Program-made: the position numbers and the translations under genes | NCBI RefSeq assembly: GCF_004337505.1 | Contig: NZ_SJZI01000050.1 | Location: 1 to 64,000 of the forward strand | Origin: Flaviaestuariibacter flavus | Lineage (GTDB): Bacteria; Bacteroidota; Bacteroidia; Chitinophagales; Chitinophagaceae | Direction of reading: 5' to 3' | DNA length: 64,000 nucleotides | Part shown: positions 19,637 through 29,303 of the stretch, piece by piece | Layout: every line of letters starts with the position of its first letter | Numbering within the stretch: the first letter of the stretch is position 1 | The notes under the pieces: generated by a model | What the model was told of the DNA's origin: nothing | Databases searched by the model: none | What the model saw: the letters and a program-made list of their open reading frames with translations, nothing else

Positions 19637-19870
19637 ATGAACAAGATCGAAAACAGTTCTTCCTCAAATCAATCGCAGCGCCCGCATCAGGAAGGGCAGA
19701 TGAACAATACGCCGCCCGGTAGCCGCAACAACAGTCAGGTTATGCGCGATATCAACCCGGGCAACAAAAAAAGCGTCAACCAGACCGGCGCCGGCGCTTC
19801 TGAAACGGAAAGCGACCGCGCCAACCGCAACGAGGACGAAGGGGTCCGGGGCGGCAACAGTAGCATTTAG
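19637..19870 (+). CDS. Small hydrophilic, probably disordered protein
   Basis: A 77-residue protein made almost wholly of Asn, Ser, Gln, Gly, Arg, Asp and Glu, with no hydrophobic core, so it should be intrinsically disordered. No family recognised. It resembles in composition the small proteins at 38714, 40954, 42011 and 42294. An isolated gene ended by the terminator at 19918-19947. Confidence 0.65.
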   Translation: MNKIENSSSSNQSQRPHQEGQMNNTPPGSRNNSQVMRDINPGNKKSVNQTGAGASETESDRANRNEDEGVRGGNSSI

Positions 19871-19874
19871 GGAA

Positions 19875-20026
19875 TGTCCGATGTCCGATCTCGGGTGTCT
19901 GATTTAAGTGGGCTATGAAAAAAGGATCGCACTGCGATCCTTTTTTTGTCCGCATGCAGCTGGTTATCCCTTACCCGATCCAACCAGACATCCAACATCT
20001 GACATCAGCCATCCGACATCTTATCT
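19875..20026. repeat. Inverted heptad blocks around a terminator
   Basis: Left block GATGTCC, GATGTCC, GATCTCG, GGTGTCT (19875-19903) and an inverted right block of AGACATC-type units (19987-20022) flank the terminator at 19918-19947. The right block ends a few bases before the ATG of the next gene. Confidence 0.75.
19918..19947 (+). terminator. Terminator after the small gene
   Basis: AAAAAAGGATCG and CGATCCTTTTTTT enclose a 5-base loop. It should work in both directions. Confidence 0.88.
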
Positions 20027-20033
20027 TTACCCG

Positions 20034-21773
20034 ATGCCGGCCACCAAAACCTTTTCGCGCAACTGCTACCTCATTGCCGCCGCCTGGATCCTGCTTACCG
20101 GATTTTTTTACTACCCCAAGTGGAACAAACCCACCTCGGAGGCCTCCATCAGCTGGGACATCAACGGTTATTATTTCTACCTGCCCGCGACGCTCATTTA
20201 CCATGACCTGAAACAGCAGGCTTTCAAGGACAGCATCACGCAACGCTACAACCCCACGCCGGGAGGCTACCAGTCTTACCACGACAGCGCAAGCGGCAAT
20301 ATGGTGATGAAGTATTCGGGCGGGATGGCCTTTGCCTACCTGCCGTTTTTTGCTGCTGGTCATGCCGTGGCCCTCATGAGTCATTATCCCGCAGATGGCT
20401 ACTCGCCGCCCTACCAGTACGCCATCGGCATCGGCAGCCTGCTGGTGTCGCTGCTGGGACTGCACCTGCTGCGCCGCCTGCTCGATCGCTACTTTAGCCC
20501 TTATGCCACCGGTATCGTACTGCTGCTTTACGTGTTCGGCACCAACTACCTCGAATATGCGGCCATCACCAACGCGATGACGCACAGTTACCTGTTCACG
20601 ATGTACGGTGCACTGCTGCTGCTGACCATCCGGTATTATGAAGCGCCTACTGCGCTGCGCGCGGCCGCGCTCGGGCTGCTGGTGGGCTGGATGGCGCTGA
20701 TCCGTCCCACCGAAATCTGGAGCGCTTTTCTGCCGCTAGCCTGGGGCATCGGTTCGGCGCGGGAGCTGCGGATGCGCGTGCAACTGCTGGTGGCGAACTG
20801 GCGGCACCTGCTGCTGTTTGCCGCTTCGGCGGCGGCCGTAGGCAGCATCCAGCTTTTTTATTGGAAATACGTCACCGGCCACTGGTTGGAGTACAGCTAC
20901 CAGGGCGAAGGATTCGACTTCGGCAGCCCGCATTACGCGCAATGTCTTTGGGGTTTTCAGAAAGGCTGGTTCGTTTACACGCCCCTGATGGTGCTTTCGG
21001 TGATCGGCTTTGCCGCTTTGTGGCGGAAAGATCGCGGGCTGTTCTGGCCGGTGCTCCTGTTCACGCTGGGATTCACCTACCTCGCTTTCAGCTGGAGCAT
21101 CTGGTGGTACGGCGGCGGCCTCGGTCAGCGGGCGCTGGTGCAGCTCTACCCGGTGCTGGCTTTCCCGCTGGCGGCCCTGCTGGAACGCGCCCGCCGCCGC
21201 TGGATGCAGGGACTGCTCGCCGCCTTTTCGCTTTTATGCATTACCTACAATCTATGGCTGCACCACCAGGGGCACCGCGGCGGGCTGCTCGAGCCCGAGT
21301 TCATGACCTACGGCTACTGGAAGAAGATCGTGTTCCGGGGCTCCGTGCCTTTCGAAACCCGCAAATTGCTCGATGCCGAATATGAGTACGAAGGAACGCC
21401 TGCCTGCGCGGAAACCACGATCAGTCGCAACGATACATTGGTGCTGCCTGGTGTTGCCGGCTATACTGATGTTGGCATCTCGCGGCCGCTTATGGGCAAA
21501 GGATGGGTGCGCACTTATATCACCGCTACAACCGCCGACCCCGAGGCCGATATCTGGAAACAGCATATGCTCTACATGCACGAGATAAAGGACGGCGCGA
21601 CCATCGGCATCAACCAGCTGCGGGTGGAGCGGCTGCTGCCGGGCGGCGGCACCAGGACCCTCTGGCTCGATCTGAAGCTGCACGACGAACGGGATAGCGT
21701 GAAAGTGTTTTTTTACAACCCCGGCACCCCAAAACAACTTATTATTACAGCCATCAAAACTGTTGCTTTTTAA
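20034..21773 (+). CDS. Polytopic membrane protein, GT-C-like glycosyltransferase candidate
   Basis: A 579-residue protein with one N-terminal membrane helix, a first periplasmic loop containing WDINGYYFYLPATLIYHD, then about ten hydrophobic segments to residue 430 and a soluble C-terminal domain of about 150 residues. An acidic residue in the first loop followed by aromatic residues is typical of GT-C enzymes, which use polyprenyl-phosphate sugars. The next gene, overlapping by 1 bp (TAATG), encodes a dolichyl-phosphate-mannose-synthase-like GT2, which makes such donors. So a transferase role is plausible but not proven. The start at 20034 excludes repeat-derived residues. Confidence 0.72.
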   Translation: MPATKTFSRNCYLIAAAWILLTGFFYYPKWNKPTSEASISWDINGYYFYLPATLIYHDLKQQAFKDSITQRYNPTPGGYQSYHDSASGNMVMKYSGGMAFAYLPFFAAGHAVALMSHYPADGYSPPYQYAIGIGSLLVSLLGLHLLRRLLDRYFSPYATGIVLLLYVFGTNYLEYAAITNAMTHSYLFTMYGALLLLTIRYYEAPTALRAAALGLLVGWMALIRPTEIWSAFLPLAWGIGSARELRMRVQLLVANWRHLLLFAASAAAVGSIQLFYWKYVTGHWLEYSYQGEGFDFGSPHYAQCLWGFQKGWFVYTPLMVLSVIGFAALWRKDRGLFWPVLLFTLGFTYLAFSWSIWWYGGGLGQRALVQLYPVLAFPLAALLERARRRWMQGLLAAFSLLCITYNLWLHHQGHRGGLLEPEFMTYGYWKKIVFRGSVPFETRKLLDAEYEYEGTPACAETTISRNDTLVLPGVAGYTDVGISRPLMGKGWVRTYITATTADPEADIWKQHMLYMHEIKDGATIGINQLRVERLLPGGGTRTLWLDLKLHDERDSVKVFFYNPGTPKQLIITAIKTVAF

Positions 21774-22507
21774 TGACACCTGCCGATCAACTGCCGTTGC
21801 TTTCCATCATCGTTCCTGTATTTAATGAGCACCGGTATATCTACGAGGTTCTGCTGCGTGTATGCAGCACCGAAGTGCCCGGCGTGCGCCGCGAGCTGGT
21901 GGTGGTAGACGATTGCAGCACCGACGGAACGGCGGGAGAGGTGCAGCGCTTCATCGATGAGCATCCCGATTACTCCGTGCGTCTGTTCCGCCACAGCCAG
22001 AACCAGGGGAAGGGCGGTGCGGTGCAGACCGCCATTGCGGAAGTGAAGGGCGGTTTTGTGCTGATACAGGACGCGGATTTCGAGTACGATCCCTGCGACT
22101 ATACCGACCTGGTGGGCCCGCTGCTCCGCGGGGTTGCCGACGTGGTTTATGGCTCTCGGTTTATCGGCTCCAAGCCACACCGCGTGCTTTTCTTTTATCA
22201 CTATATGGCGAACCGTTTTCTTACGATGCTTTCCAACTGGTTTACCAACCTGAACCTGACGGATATGGAGACGGGCTACAAGGCCTTCCGCACCGAAATC
22301 GTGCGGCCGCTGCGGCTTTTCGAAAAGCGCTTCGGGTTCGAGCCTGAGATCACGGCCAAGATGTCCCGCGTGCGCGGTGTCCGCATTTACGAAGTAGGCA
22401 TCAGCTACTACGGCCGCACCTACGAGGAGGGGAAAAAGATCAACTGGAAGGATGGCGTCAAGGCGATCTACTACGTGATCAAATACAACACCTGGGCACG
22501 CCGGTAG
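21773..22507 (+). CDS. GT2 glycosyltransferase, polyprenyl-phosphate sugar synthase-like
   Basis: A 244-residue cytosolic GT2-fold enzyme with the nucleotide-sugar motifs SIIVPVFNE near residue 10, VVVDDCSTDGT near 44, and QDADFEYDP (DxD metal site) near 100. The ETGYKAFR motif of DPM1-like synthases follows near 165. It lacks C-terminal membrane helices, as in the soluble DPM1 class. Relatives move a sugar from a nucleotide donor to dolichyl or undecaprenyl phosphate. Coupled by a TAATG overlap to the membrane protein upstream. Confidence 0.88.
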   Translation: MTPADQLPLLSIIVPVFNEHRYIYEVLLRVCSTEVPGVRRELVVVDDCSTDGTAGEVQRFIDEHPDYSVRLFRHSQNQGKGGAVQTAIAEVKGGFVLIQDADFEYDPCDYTDLVGPLLRGVADVVYGSRFIGSKPHRVLFFYHYMANRFLTMLSNWFTNLNLTDMETGYKAFRTEIVRPLRLFEKRFGFEPEITAKMSRVRGVRIYEVGISYYGRTYEEGKKINWKDGVKAIYYVIKYNTWARR

Positions 22508-22602
22508 GAGGCAGAAATTGGATTTTTGCAAGGATTTTTTTAAGACGAATCCGGCGGCCGGCCCGGGCATTTTTCGTATCTTTCGGCCCTAATTTGAGCA
22601 CT

Positions 22603-23049
22603 ATGATTAAGATTCAAGTAATTGGCAATCTCGGTAAGGATTGCGTAGTAAACACAGTAAACGGAAAGAATGTAATTAACTTCACGGTGGCCCACACCGA
22701 GAAGTACAAGGACAGCCAGGGCAACCAGCAGGAGAAGACCACCTGGGTGGACTGCGCCTACTGGACCGACCGCACCGCGGTGGCGCCTTATCTTACCAAG
22801 GGCACGCAGGTATTCGTGGAAGGACAGCCCGAAGTACGCACCTTCACCCGCCAGGATGGCACCGCCGGCGCTTCGCTTTCGATGCGTGTACGTGAGGTGC
22901 AGCTGCTCGGCCGCAAAGGCGACGGCAACAACGAAGGCGGTGGCGGCTACGGCCAGCAGCAACAGCAGCAGTCCTACGGCGCCGCTCCCCAGCGCCAGAG
23001 CGCTCCCGCCGCCGGCATGGACGATATGGCCGACGACCTGCCGTTCTAA
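22603..23049 (+). CDS. ssb: Single-stranded DNA-binding protein
   Basis: A 148-residue protein with an N-terminal OB fold (residues 1-105: IKIQVIGNLGKDC, INFTVAHTEKY, WVDCAYW, VFVEGQPEVRTF), a Gly/Gln-rich disordered linker with a run of six Gln, and the acidic tip DDMADDLPF that binds partner repair and replication proteins. The ATG at 22603 is preferred to the upstream TTG. A terminator follows 21 bp after the stop. Confidence 0.95.
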   Translation: MIKIQVIGNLGKDCVVNTVNGKNVINFTVAHTEKYKDSQGNQQEKTTWVDCAYWTDRTAVAPYLTKGTQVFVEGQPEVRTFTRQDGTAGASLSMRVREVQLLGRKGDGNNEGGGGYGQQQQQQSYGAAPQRQSAPAAGMDDMADDLPF

Positions 23050-23070
23050 GCAACGACAACCAACATTCAG

Positions 23071-23095
23071 AAGCTCCCGAAAGGGAGCTTTTTGT
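23071..23095 (+). terminator. Terminator after ssb
   Basis: AAGCTCCC and GGGAGCTT enclose a GAAA tetraloop, followed by a T-rich end. Confidence 0.92.
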
Positions 23096-23097
23096 TT

Positions 23098-23213
23098 ATT
23101 GGTTAATTAGTCTATTGGTTAATTGGTACTTATTCGCTACCGCCATTCATTACCGCATTACCACATTACCGCATTGCCTAATTAGCACAGTAACCCATTA
23201 GCACATTACTTTG
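23098..23213. repeat. Octamer tandem repeat between ssb and the Ldh2 gene
   Basis: After TTGGTTAATT-type units, eight consecutive 8-bp units are readable from about 23149 (TTACCGCA, TTACCACA, TTACCGCA, TTGCCTAA, TTAGCACA, GTAACCCA, TTAGCACA, TTACTTTG). The last one merges into a promoter-like TTACTTTG and the ATG at 23218. Confidence 0.75.
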
Positions 23214-23217
23214 CGCC

Positions 23218-24306
23218 ATGACCCGTACGTACTCCTACGAATCACTCGTTGCCTTTTCGAAAGCCGTTTTTGCCGCCATCGGCGCACCTGAAGCCGACGC
23301 GGCGCTCGCCACCGAGGTGTTGCTTTCTGCCGACCTCCGCGGCGTTGATTCGCATGGCATCGCCCGCCTGAGCGGCTATGTGCGGCTCTGGGATGCGCAG
23401 CGCGTCAAGGCCGCGCCCGAGGTGCGGGTGATTCATGAAACACCCTCTACGGCCACCGTTGACGGCGACAGCGGCCTTGGACTGGTAGTGGCGCCGCGGG
23501 CCATGGCCATCGCCATCGAAAAAGCACGCAACGCCGGAACCGGCTGGGTAAGTGTTCAGAACAGCAATCACTTCGGCATTGCCGGCTACCACGCCATGAT
23601 GGCGCTCGAGCATGGTATGATCGGCATTGCCATGACGAATGCGAGCCCGCTCGTGGCCCCCACGTTTTCCATCGAGCGGCTGCTGGGCACCAACCCGATC
23701 TGTGTGGCGGTGCCGGCCGGCGAGGAGCCTCCTTTTGTAGCCGATATGGCCACCACCACCGCGGCCAATGGCAAGCTCGAGATCCTGCAGCGCAAGAACG
23801 GCGTGGCGCCGCTGGGCTGGATCCAGGACAAGGTGGGCCAGCCGGCTACCGACCCGCACGAGCTGAAGGCCGGCGGCGCGCTGCTGCCGCTCGGCGGCGA
23901 CCGTGAGCACGGCTCGCACAAAGGCTATGCACTCGGTGCGATCGTCGACATCTTCTCCGCTGTGCTGAGCGGCGCCAACTACGGTCCTTGGGTGCCGCCC
24001 TTCCCGGCTTATGTACCCATGCCCACCGGGATGCCCGGCAAAGGCATCGGGCATTTCTTCGGCGCCATGCGTGTCGACGCCTTCCGTCCCGCGGCGGAGT
24101 TTCTCCAGCATATGGACCAGTGGATCCGCCGCTTCCGCGAGGCAAAGACCATAGAAGGGCAGGAGCGGGTGATCATTCCCGGCGACCCGGAGCGCGAGAT
24201 CGAAGCCGTGCGGCGCGCGCAGGGCATCCCGCTGCTGGGGCCCGTGGTCGACGACCTGGCCTACCTGTCCGAGAAGTTCGGCGTAGCACTGCCCGGGGCC
24301 TTGTGA
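23218..24306 (+). CDS. Ldh2-family malate/L-lactate-type dehydrogenase
   Basis: A 362-residue NAD(P)-dependent oxidoreductase of the Ldh2/MDH2 family, unrelated to classical lactate dehydrogenase. Visible family motifs are RGVDSHGIARLSGYV near residue 40, the catalytic-His region NSNHFGIAGYHAM near 120, ADMATTTAANGK, and REHGSHKGYALG near 240. The substrate is some 2-hydroxy acid such as malate, lactate or ureidoglycolate and cannot be fixed from sequence. Length is typical. The ATG lies 6 bp after a TTACTTTG element, suggesting an almost leaderless mRNA. Confidence 0.9.
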   Translation: MTRTYSYESLVAFSKAVFAAIGAPEADAALATEVLLSADLRGVDSHGIARLSGYVRLWDAQRVKAAPEVRVIHETPSTATVDGDSGLGLVVAPRAMAIAIEKARNAGTGWVSVQNSNHFGIAGYHAMMALEHGMIGIAMTNASPLVAPTFSIERLLGTNPICVAVPAGEEPPFVADMATTTAANGKLEILQRKNGVAPLGWIQDKVGQPATDPHELKAGGALLPLGGDREHGSHKGYALGAIVDIFSAVLSGANYGPWVPPFPAYVPMPTGMPGKGIGHFFGAMRVDAFRPAAEFLQHMDQWIRRFREAKTIEGQERVIIPGDPEREIEAVRRAQGIPLLGPVVDDLAYLSEKFGVALPGAL

Positions 24307-24375
24307 AAATTACCCGGTACCGGGTAGTGGTTTCCCCGGCCAGGATCGTTATTTTACGTATCCAAAGCCATATCA

Positions 24376-26541
24376 ATGCGACCTTACCTGCTACTGCTGG
24401 CCATCGGCCTGTTCCTCTGTTCCTATCCGGGATCCGCGCAGCTTTTCAGCAAGACTGCGAAGGATATGAAAAAAGCCGAGGAACTCATTGGAAAGAAACA
24501 ATATGAAGAAGCGCTCGGGGTGCTCAACACGGTGCTCGACAACAGCAAGGGGAAGGATGACTACGAAGTCTATTACCTCAAAGGGTTCTGTGCGTACAAG
24601 CTGGGGCGCTATCCTGCGGCAATCGAGCAGTTTAACTTCGCGCTCGCAAAGGTTAATGCACGGCAGGTGCTGCCGCCCAGGACCGAGCAACATTTTCTGG
24701 ATGCCCTGCTTTACCGGGCTTATACCTTCGAAGAGCTGAAGGACTATCCCGCTGCCATCCGCGACCTGCAGTTGCTGACCACCAGCAAAGGCAAGCCGGA
24801 GCTGCGCAGCCTCGCTTACGAAAAGTGGGCGCGCGACTTCTATGAGACCGACCGGATTGCCCACCAGGACAAAGCCGAACTGATCGTGCGCAAGGCGGTG
24901 GAGGTGGATCCGAAAAATGCCAGCGCCTGGGCTTACCAGGCCGAGCTTGCCATGAATGAGCGCGGTTACGATGAGGCCCTGCCCTTGCTGGAAAAGGCCG
25001 TTTCGCTCCAGGCCGATGTTTTCGAAAAGGCCCGTTACCAATCGATGCTGGCCTTGTGCAAATACCGGCTCGGGAAAAAAGAGGAGGCGCTCGCTATCTT
25101 CAAAGCCGCTATCGATACCGCGCCGGAATCCACCAAGTGGCGCATTTATCAGCAGCAGGCTAACCTGGTGATCCTCCACCACCTTTATGACCCGGCCTTG
25201 CTGGCACAAGCGAAGGTGTGGGCCAACCGGGCGGCCATACTTTCCGAGGACTGCAGCAACGGGATCACATTCGCCTATATGCAGGCGCTGAATAACGATC
25301 TTGCCGGTGCACAGGAAACACTGGCACCCATCGGAAAATGCAATAACCCGCTGTTGCGCATGTCGTCCGACAGCCTTGGCGCCTGGGTCACCGACCTCTC
25401 GAAGGCGGCGAAGCAAAATGTGAAAGTAAAAGGCTACGGCAGCAATAGCTGGTACTACTGGGGTGAAGCCAAAGCCGGCGCTGCCGAGGGAAAAGGGCGC
25501 GCGATCAGCCGTAATTTTCTTTACGAGGTGAAAGACGCCCGCTTCTCCAAAGGCGAGCTTATAGCGGGCACGCTCACCAACCGTTCGGAGGGCTGGCGCT
25601 ACAGCGGCGCCTTTCGCAATGAACAGTTGAACGGCAACGGAACCATGGAGTACCCCGACGGCGAAAAATACACCGGCACCTTTTCCGCCAACCAGCCACA
25701 GGGCAAGGGTAAATGGCTTTATGCCAATGGCGACATATACGAAGGTGATGTCGTGGCTTCCGTACCGGATGGCCAGGGCCGCTTCCTTTCAAAAGATAAG
25801 ACTGCCTATGAAGGGCAGTTCAAGGCAGGCAAGCCGCACGGGAAGGGCTTTATTACCGTAAACGGAAAGCGCGAAGCGGCGGAATTTACCGATGGTCAAC
25901 GCACCGATGCGGTCTTCCTTGCACGTCAGAAGGCTGAACGCGAGCGCCTGGAGGCGGAGAAAAAAGCGCAGGAAGCACTGGCCTTTCAACGTATCCGCGA
26001 AGAGGAGCTCGCCAAAGCCGAAAAACGAAAGAAAACGGGTAAGTTCATCGGCAAAGCACTTGCCCTTGGAGGCGGCGCCATAGCCCTGAAACAAGCTTCC
26101 GATCTCGGAATGAGCGACGCAGACGTGACCGAGCTCGGCGCAGCGCTGGTGTCGGACGTACTTACCGATGGGAAGTCAAACGCGCTGGCGACCACGCTGA
26201 CGGCCAAGAGCGCGTCCTTCAACAATACGGGTGGCGGTGCGCTCACCAATCCGCTTGCAGGCGGTGGTACAGCAGGAGGCGCTGCGGCTGGCGCCGGCAG
26301 CGGCGTTGGGTCCACCGGAAAAACCGCGGCGGAGTGTGATTGCATGAAAGTAGCGGCGCTTCAGAAATACCTTAACTACAAGGGTCCGGATGGACAATTG
26401 TCGGCACTTTGCGGGCAAAAGGCCTGCTACGAATGGGTGCTTCAATGTCAGTATGGTGGCAATAACCCGAAACTCGTGCAGCAGATCAACGACGTTAAAA
26501 AAGTAATCGCCAGCATGGGCGGCGATTGCAGCCGTCTTTAA
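24376..26541 (+). CDS. TPR- and MORN-repeat secreted protein
   Basis: A 721-residue protein. A signal peptide (1-21) is followed by TPR-like helical repeats (about 30-330: KAEELIGKKQYEEALGVL, YYLKGFCAYKLGRYPAAIEQ), then four to five MORN repeats of the YxGxFxxxxxxGxGxxxxxxG type (about 400-510: YSGAFRNEQLNGNGTMEYPD, YTGTFSANQPQGKGKWLY). A charged coiled-coil (about 515-555), a Gly/Ala-rich low-complexity stretch (610-655) and a Cys-containing C-terminal domain (CDCMK, CGQKACYEWVLQC) complete it. Probably a cell-envelope scaffold; no enzyme motif seen. Single gene. Confidence 0.82.
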   Translation: MRPYLLLLAIGLFLCSYPGSAQLFSKTAKDMKKAEELIGKKQYEEALGVLNTVLDNSKGKDDYEVYYLKGFCAYKLGRYPAAIEQFNFALAKVNARQVLPPRTEQHFLDALLYRAYTFEELKDYPAAIRDLQLLTTSKGKPELRSLAYEKWARDFYETDRIAHQDKAELIVRKAVEVDPKNASAWAYQAELAMNERGYDEALPLLEKAVSLQADVFEKARYQSMLALCKYRLGKKEEALAIFKAAIDTAPESTKWRIYQQQANLVILHHLYDPALLAQAKVWANRAAILSEDCSNGITFAYMQALNNDLAGAQETLAPIGKCNNPLLRMSSDSLGAWVTDLSKAAKQNVKVKGYGSNSWYYWGEAKAGAAEGKGRAISRNFLYEVKDARFSKGELIAGTLTNRSEGWRYSGAFRNEQLNGNGTMEYPDGEKYTGTFSANQPQGKGKWLYANGDIYEGDVVASVPDGQGRFLSKDKTAYEGQFKAGKPHGKGFITVNGKREAAEFTDGQRTDAVFLARQKAERERLEAEKKAQEALAFQRIREEELAKAEKRKKTGKFIGKALALGGGAIALKQASDLGMSDADVTELGAALVSDVLTDGKSNALATTLTAKSASFNNTGGGALTNPLAGGGTAGGAAAGAGSGVGSTGKTAAECDCMKVAALQKYLNYKGPDGQLSALCGQKACYEWVLQCQYGGNNPKLVQQINDVKKVIASMGGDCSRL

Positions 26542-26617
26542 GGAGCGGGATGCAAACGTTTCCGTAAGCGGCGGGCGCCGGCGGTGTTTCCCAATGCGGG
26601 AAAACGCTTGCGGCACC

Positions 26618-26625
26618 TAACTTTG
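26618..26625 (+). promoter_or_regulatory. Candidate -7 element of lysC
   Basis: TAACTTTG matches TAnnTTTG exactly and ends 8 bp before the lysC ATG, implying a leader of only a few bases. A matching -33 TTTG is not clear. Confidence 0.55.
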
Positions 26626-26633
26626 TGGTTCTT

Positions 26634-27953
26634 ATGAAGATCATGAAGTTTGGCGGCACCTCGGTGGGCAAGCCGCAACGGATGCACGAGGTGGCGCGTC
26701 TCATCACCACCGGTAACGAAGGAAAGATCGTGGTGCTCAGTGCCGTCAGCGGCACCACCAACAGCCTTGTGGCCATCAGCCAGCAGCTGGCCAAAGGCGA
26801 CCGGCATGCCGCAAAGGCGCTGATTGGCGACCTGCGGGCGCAATACGACGCATTCGTGCCCGAGCTCGTGCAAACCGCGGCTGCCCGTGAAGCGGCCGCA
26901 GCCATCCTCCACGAGCATTTCGATTTTCTGAGCATCATCCTGCGCATCTCCTGGAGCGAGGCGCTTAATAAAGATATCCTGGCCCAGGGCGAGCTGTTGT
27001 CTACGAAGTTGTTCAGCACCTACCTGACGGAGCAAGGCATCGCCCACGCGCTGCTGCCGGCACTCGACTTCATGCGCATCGACGCCTACGAAGAGCCGCA
27101 GCTCGATACTATCCGGGAGCTGCTGCAGGCGCAGCTGGCGCAGCACCGCGATACGACATTGTTCATCACCCAGGGCTTTATCTGCCGCAACGCCCGCGGC
27201 GAGGTGGATAATCTCAAGCGGGGCGGCTCCGACTACAGCGCATCGCTGATGGCCGCAGCCATCACCGCTTCGGTGTGCGAGATCTGGACCGACATCAGCG
27301 GGATGCACAACAACGACCCGCGGGTGGTAGAGCGCACCGTGCCCATCGGTCAGCTTTCCTTCGACGAGGCTGCCGAGCTGGCTTATTTCGGCGCCAAGAT
27401 CCTGCACCCGGCCTCTATCTGGCCGGCACAGCAATACCGCATTCCGGTTCGTCTGCTCAACACCATGGAGCCTTCGGCCCCAGGTACGCTCATCACCCAG
27501 GTGGCGGCGGCGCGGGGTGCCAAGGCCATCGCCGCCAAAGACGGCATTACGGCCGTCAACATCAAGAGCAGCCGCATGCTGCTTGCTTATGGCTTCCTTC
27601 GCAAGGTGTTCGAAGTATTTGAAAAGAACCGCACTTCCATCGATATGATCACTACTTCGGAAGTGGCTGTGTCGGTAACCATCGATAACGACAGCGCCTT
27701 GCCGGAGATCCTCGAAGAGCTCGCCGCCTTTGGCACCGTGAGCACCGATGGCGGCCAGACCATTATTTCCATCGTGGGGCACGCGGTCGCCTCCGACACG
27801 TCGATGCTGCAGCGCATTTTCAGCAGCCTCGAGGGCGTCGAAATCCGGATGGTGAGCTACGGCGGTTCGCTGCACAATATTTCGCTGCTGGTGGATGCCG
27901 ATAAGAAGAAAGAAGTGCTGCAGCGGCTGAATAAGGGGGTGTTTAACCTCTGA
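26634..27953 (+). CDS. lysC: Aspartate kinase
   Basis: A 439-residue amino-acid kinase that phosphorylates aspartate, the first step to lysine, threonine, methionine and diaminopimelate for peptidoglycan. The N-terminal ATP motif is MKFGGTSVGK, and the substrate-site segment is KRGGSDYSASL near residue 200. Two C-terminal ACT regulatory domains (about 305-439) make feedback inhibition by end products likely. It is a stand-alone form, not fused to homoserine dehydrogenase. Convergent to queA across a terminator. Confidence 0.95.
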   Translation: MKIMKFGGTSVGKPQRMHEVARLITTGNEGKIVVLSAVSGTTNSLVAISQQLAKGDRHAAKALIGDLRAQYDAFVPELVQTAAAREAAAAILHEHFDFLSIILRISWSEALNKDILAQGELLSTKLFSTYLTEQGIAHALLPALDFMRIDAYEEPQLDTIRELLQAQLAQHRDTTLFITQGFICRNARGEVDNLKRGGSDYSASLMAAAITASVCEIWTDISGMHNNDPRVVERTVPIGQLSFDEAAELAYFGAKILHPASIWPAQQYRIPVRLLNTMEPSAPGTLITQVAAARGAKAIAAKDGITAVNIKSSRMLLAYGFLRKVFEVFEKNRTSIDMITTSEVAVSVTIDNDSALPEILEELAAFGTVSTDGGQTIISIVGHAVASDTSMLQRIFSSLEGVEIRMVSYGGSLHNISLLVDADKKKEVLQRLNKGVFNL

Positions 27954-27960
27954 GGAGCCC

Positions 27961-28104
27961 CTGTTCCTCCAGAACAAGTGAACCAGGAAAAAGGAACAGC
28001 GAATAACTAAATAGAAAAAGGGAACCCGTCGGGGATTCCCTTTTTATTTGATCAGGGAACCGGATGTGCGCTGACTTCCCTGTTCCTTATCCTTCTGTTC
28101 TTTA
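27961..28104. repeat. Inverted heptad blocks around the lysC/queA terminator
   Basis: A left block of GAACAAG/GGAACAG-type 7-bp units (27972-28012) and a right block CTGTTCCTTATCCTTCTGTT (28080-28099) share the inverted 9-mer AAGGAACAG / CTGTTCCTT. The terminator lies between. The right block touches the queA stop codon. Confidence 0.65.
28015..28046. terminator. Bidirectional terminator between lysC and queA
   Basis: AAAAAGGGAA and TTCCCTTTTT pair around a CCCGTCGGGG apex, giving T-tracts on both strands for the two convergent genes. Confidence 0.88.
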
Positions 28105-29151
28105 GATGATCAGCATGGCATCGCCATAGCTGAAGAAGCGGTACTTCTCCTTGATTGCCTTTTTGTAGGCTTCCATCATCAGGTCGTAGCCGGCGAAGGC
28201 GCAGGCCATGATGAGGAGGCTGGTTTTGGGCAGGTGGAAGTTGGTTACCAGTGCATCGGCGATGTTGAACTCGTAAGGCGGGTGGATAAAGGTGTTCGTC
28301 CAGCCTTCGGAGGGCTTCAGCATGCGCTGGGCGGTGAAGCTCGATTCGAGGGCGCGCATCGTGGTGGTGCCGATGGAGCACACGCGGTGGCCGGTTTCCT
28401 TGGCCTTGTTCACGATCTTGCAGGCCGTGTCTTCAATGCGGTAGTATTCCGCGTCCATCTTGTGCTTGCTCAGGTCTTCCACCTCGATGGGGCGGAAGGT
28501 GCCCAGGCCCGTGTGCAGCGTCACCTCGGCGAAGCGCACACCCTTGATTTCGCAGCGCTTGATGAGTTCGCGGCTGAAGTGCAGGCCGGCGGTAGGAGCC
28601 GCCACGGCGCCTTCGTACTTGGCGTACACCGTCTGGTAGCGCTCGCGGTCTTCGTCATCGGGCTTGCGCTTAATGTATTTGGGCAGCGGCGTTTCGCCGT
28701 GCTTTTCGAGGATGAGGCGGAAGGCATTGTCGTCGCCATCGAAGAGAAACTTGATGGTACGGCCACGCGAGGTGGTGTTGTCGATCACTTCGGCCACCAG
28801 GTCTTCGTCGTCGCCGAAATAAAGCTTGTTGCCCACGCGGATCTTGCGGGCGGGATCAACGATCACGTCCCACAGGCGGTGTTCTTTATTCAGTTCGCGC
28901 AGCAGGAATACCTCGATCTTGGCACCGGTCTTCTCCTTGCGGCCATACATACGGGCGGGGAATACCTTGGTGTTGTTCACCACAAAGGCGTCCTTGTCGT
29001 CGAAATAATCCAGGATGTCGCGGAAGTTGCGGTTTTCGATCTCGCCGGTTTTGCGGTTGATCACCATCATCCGGGAGTCTTCGCGCTTCTTGGAGGGGTT
29101 CTGCGCAATGAGATTGAGCGGCAGGTCAAACTTGAATTGGGACAGCTTCAT
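28102..29151 (-). CDS. queA: S-adenosylmethionine:tRNA ribosyltransferase-isomerase QueA
   Basis: A 349-residue enzyme that moves the ribosyl part of SAM onto preQ1 at tRNA position 34, giving epoxyqueuosine. Family stretches include [13 protein letters not shown] at the N-terminus, [16 protein letters not shown], and the C-terminal blocks [26 protein letters not shown] and [18 protein letters not shown]. Length is normal. The product is the substrate of QueG, encoded at 61297-62232 in the same window. Single leftward gene. Confidence 0.97.
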   Translation of the reverse strand: MKLSQFKFDLPLNLIAQNPSKKREDSRMMVINRKTGEIENRNFRDILDYFDDKDAFVVNNTKVFPARMYGRKEKTGAKIEVFLLRELNKEHRLWDVIVDPARKIRVGNKLYFGDDEDLVAEVIDNTTSRGRTIKFLFDGDDNAFRLILEKHGETPLPKYIKRKPDDEDRERYQTVYAKYEGAVAAPTAGLHFSRELIKRCEIKGVRFAEVTLHTGLGTFRPIEVEDLSKHKMDAEYYRIEDTACKIVNKAKETGHRVCSIGTTTMRALESSFTAQRMLKPSEGWTNTFIHPPYEFNIADALVTNFHLPKTSLLIMACAFAGYDLMMEAYKKAIKEKYRFFSYGDAMLII

Positions 29152-29303
29152 GGAGTCGTTTATCGTTTTGCAATGAGGCCGAAGCTGCAGAAAGGGGGCC
29201 GGAGGGAGACCGCCGCGGGGCGATTCTAGGGAGCACCTCCCAGTCCCCGGTCTTACGGCACCGGGCCTGGATTACGCTTTTTAAGGCGGCGAAGGTACGA
29301 GAA

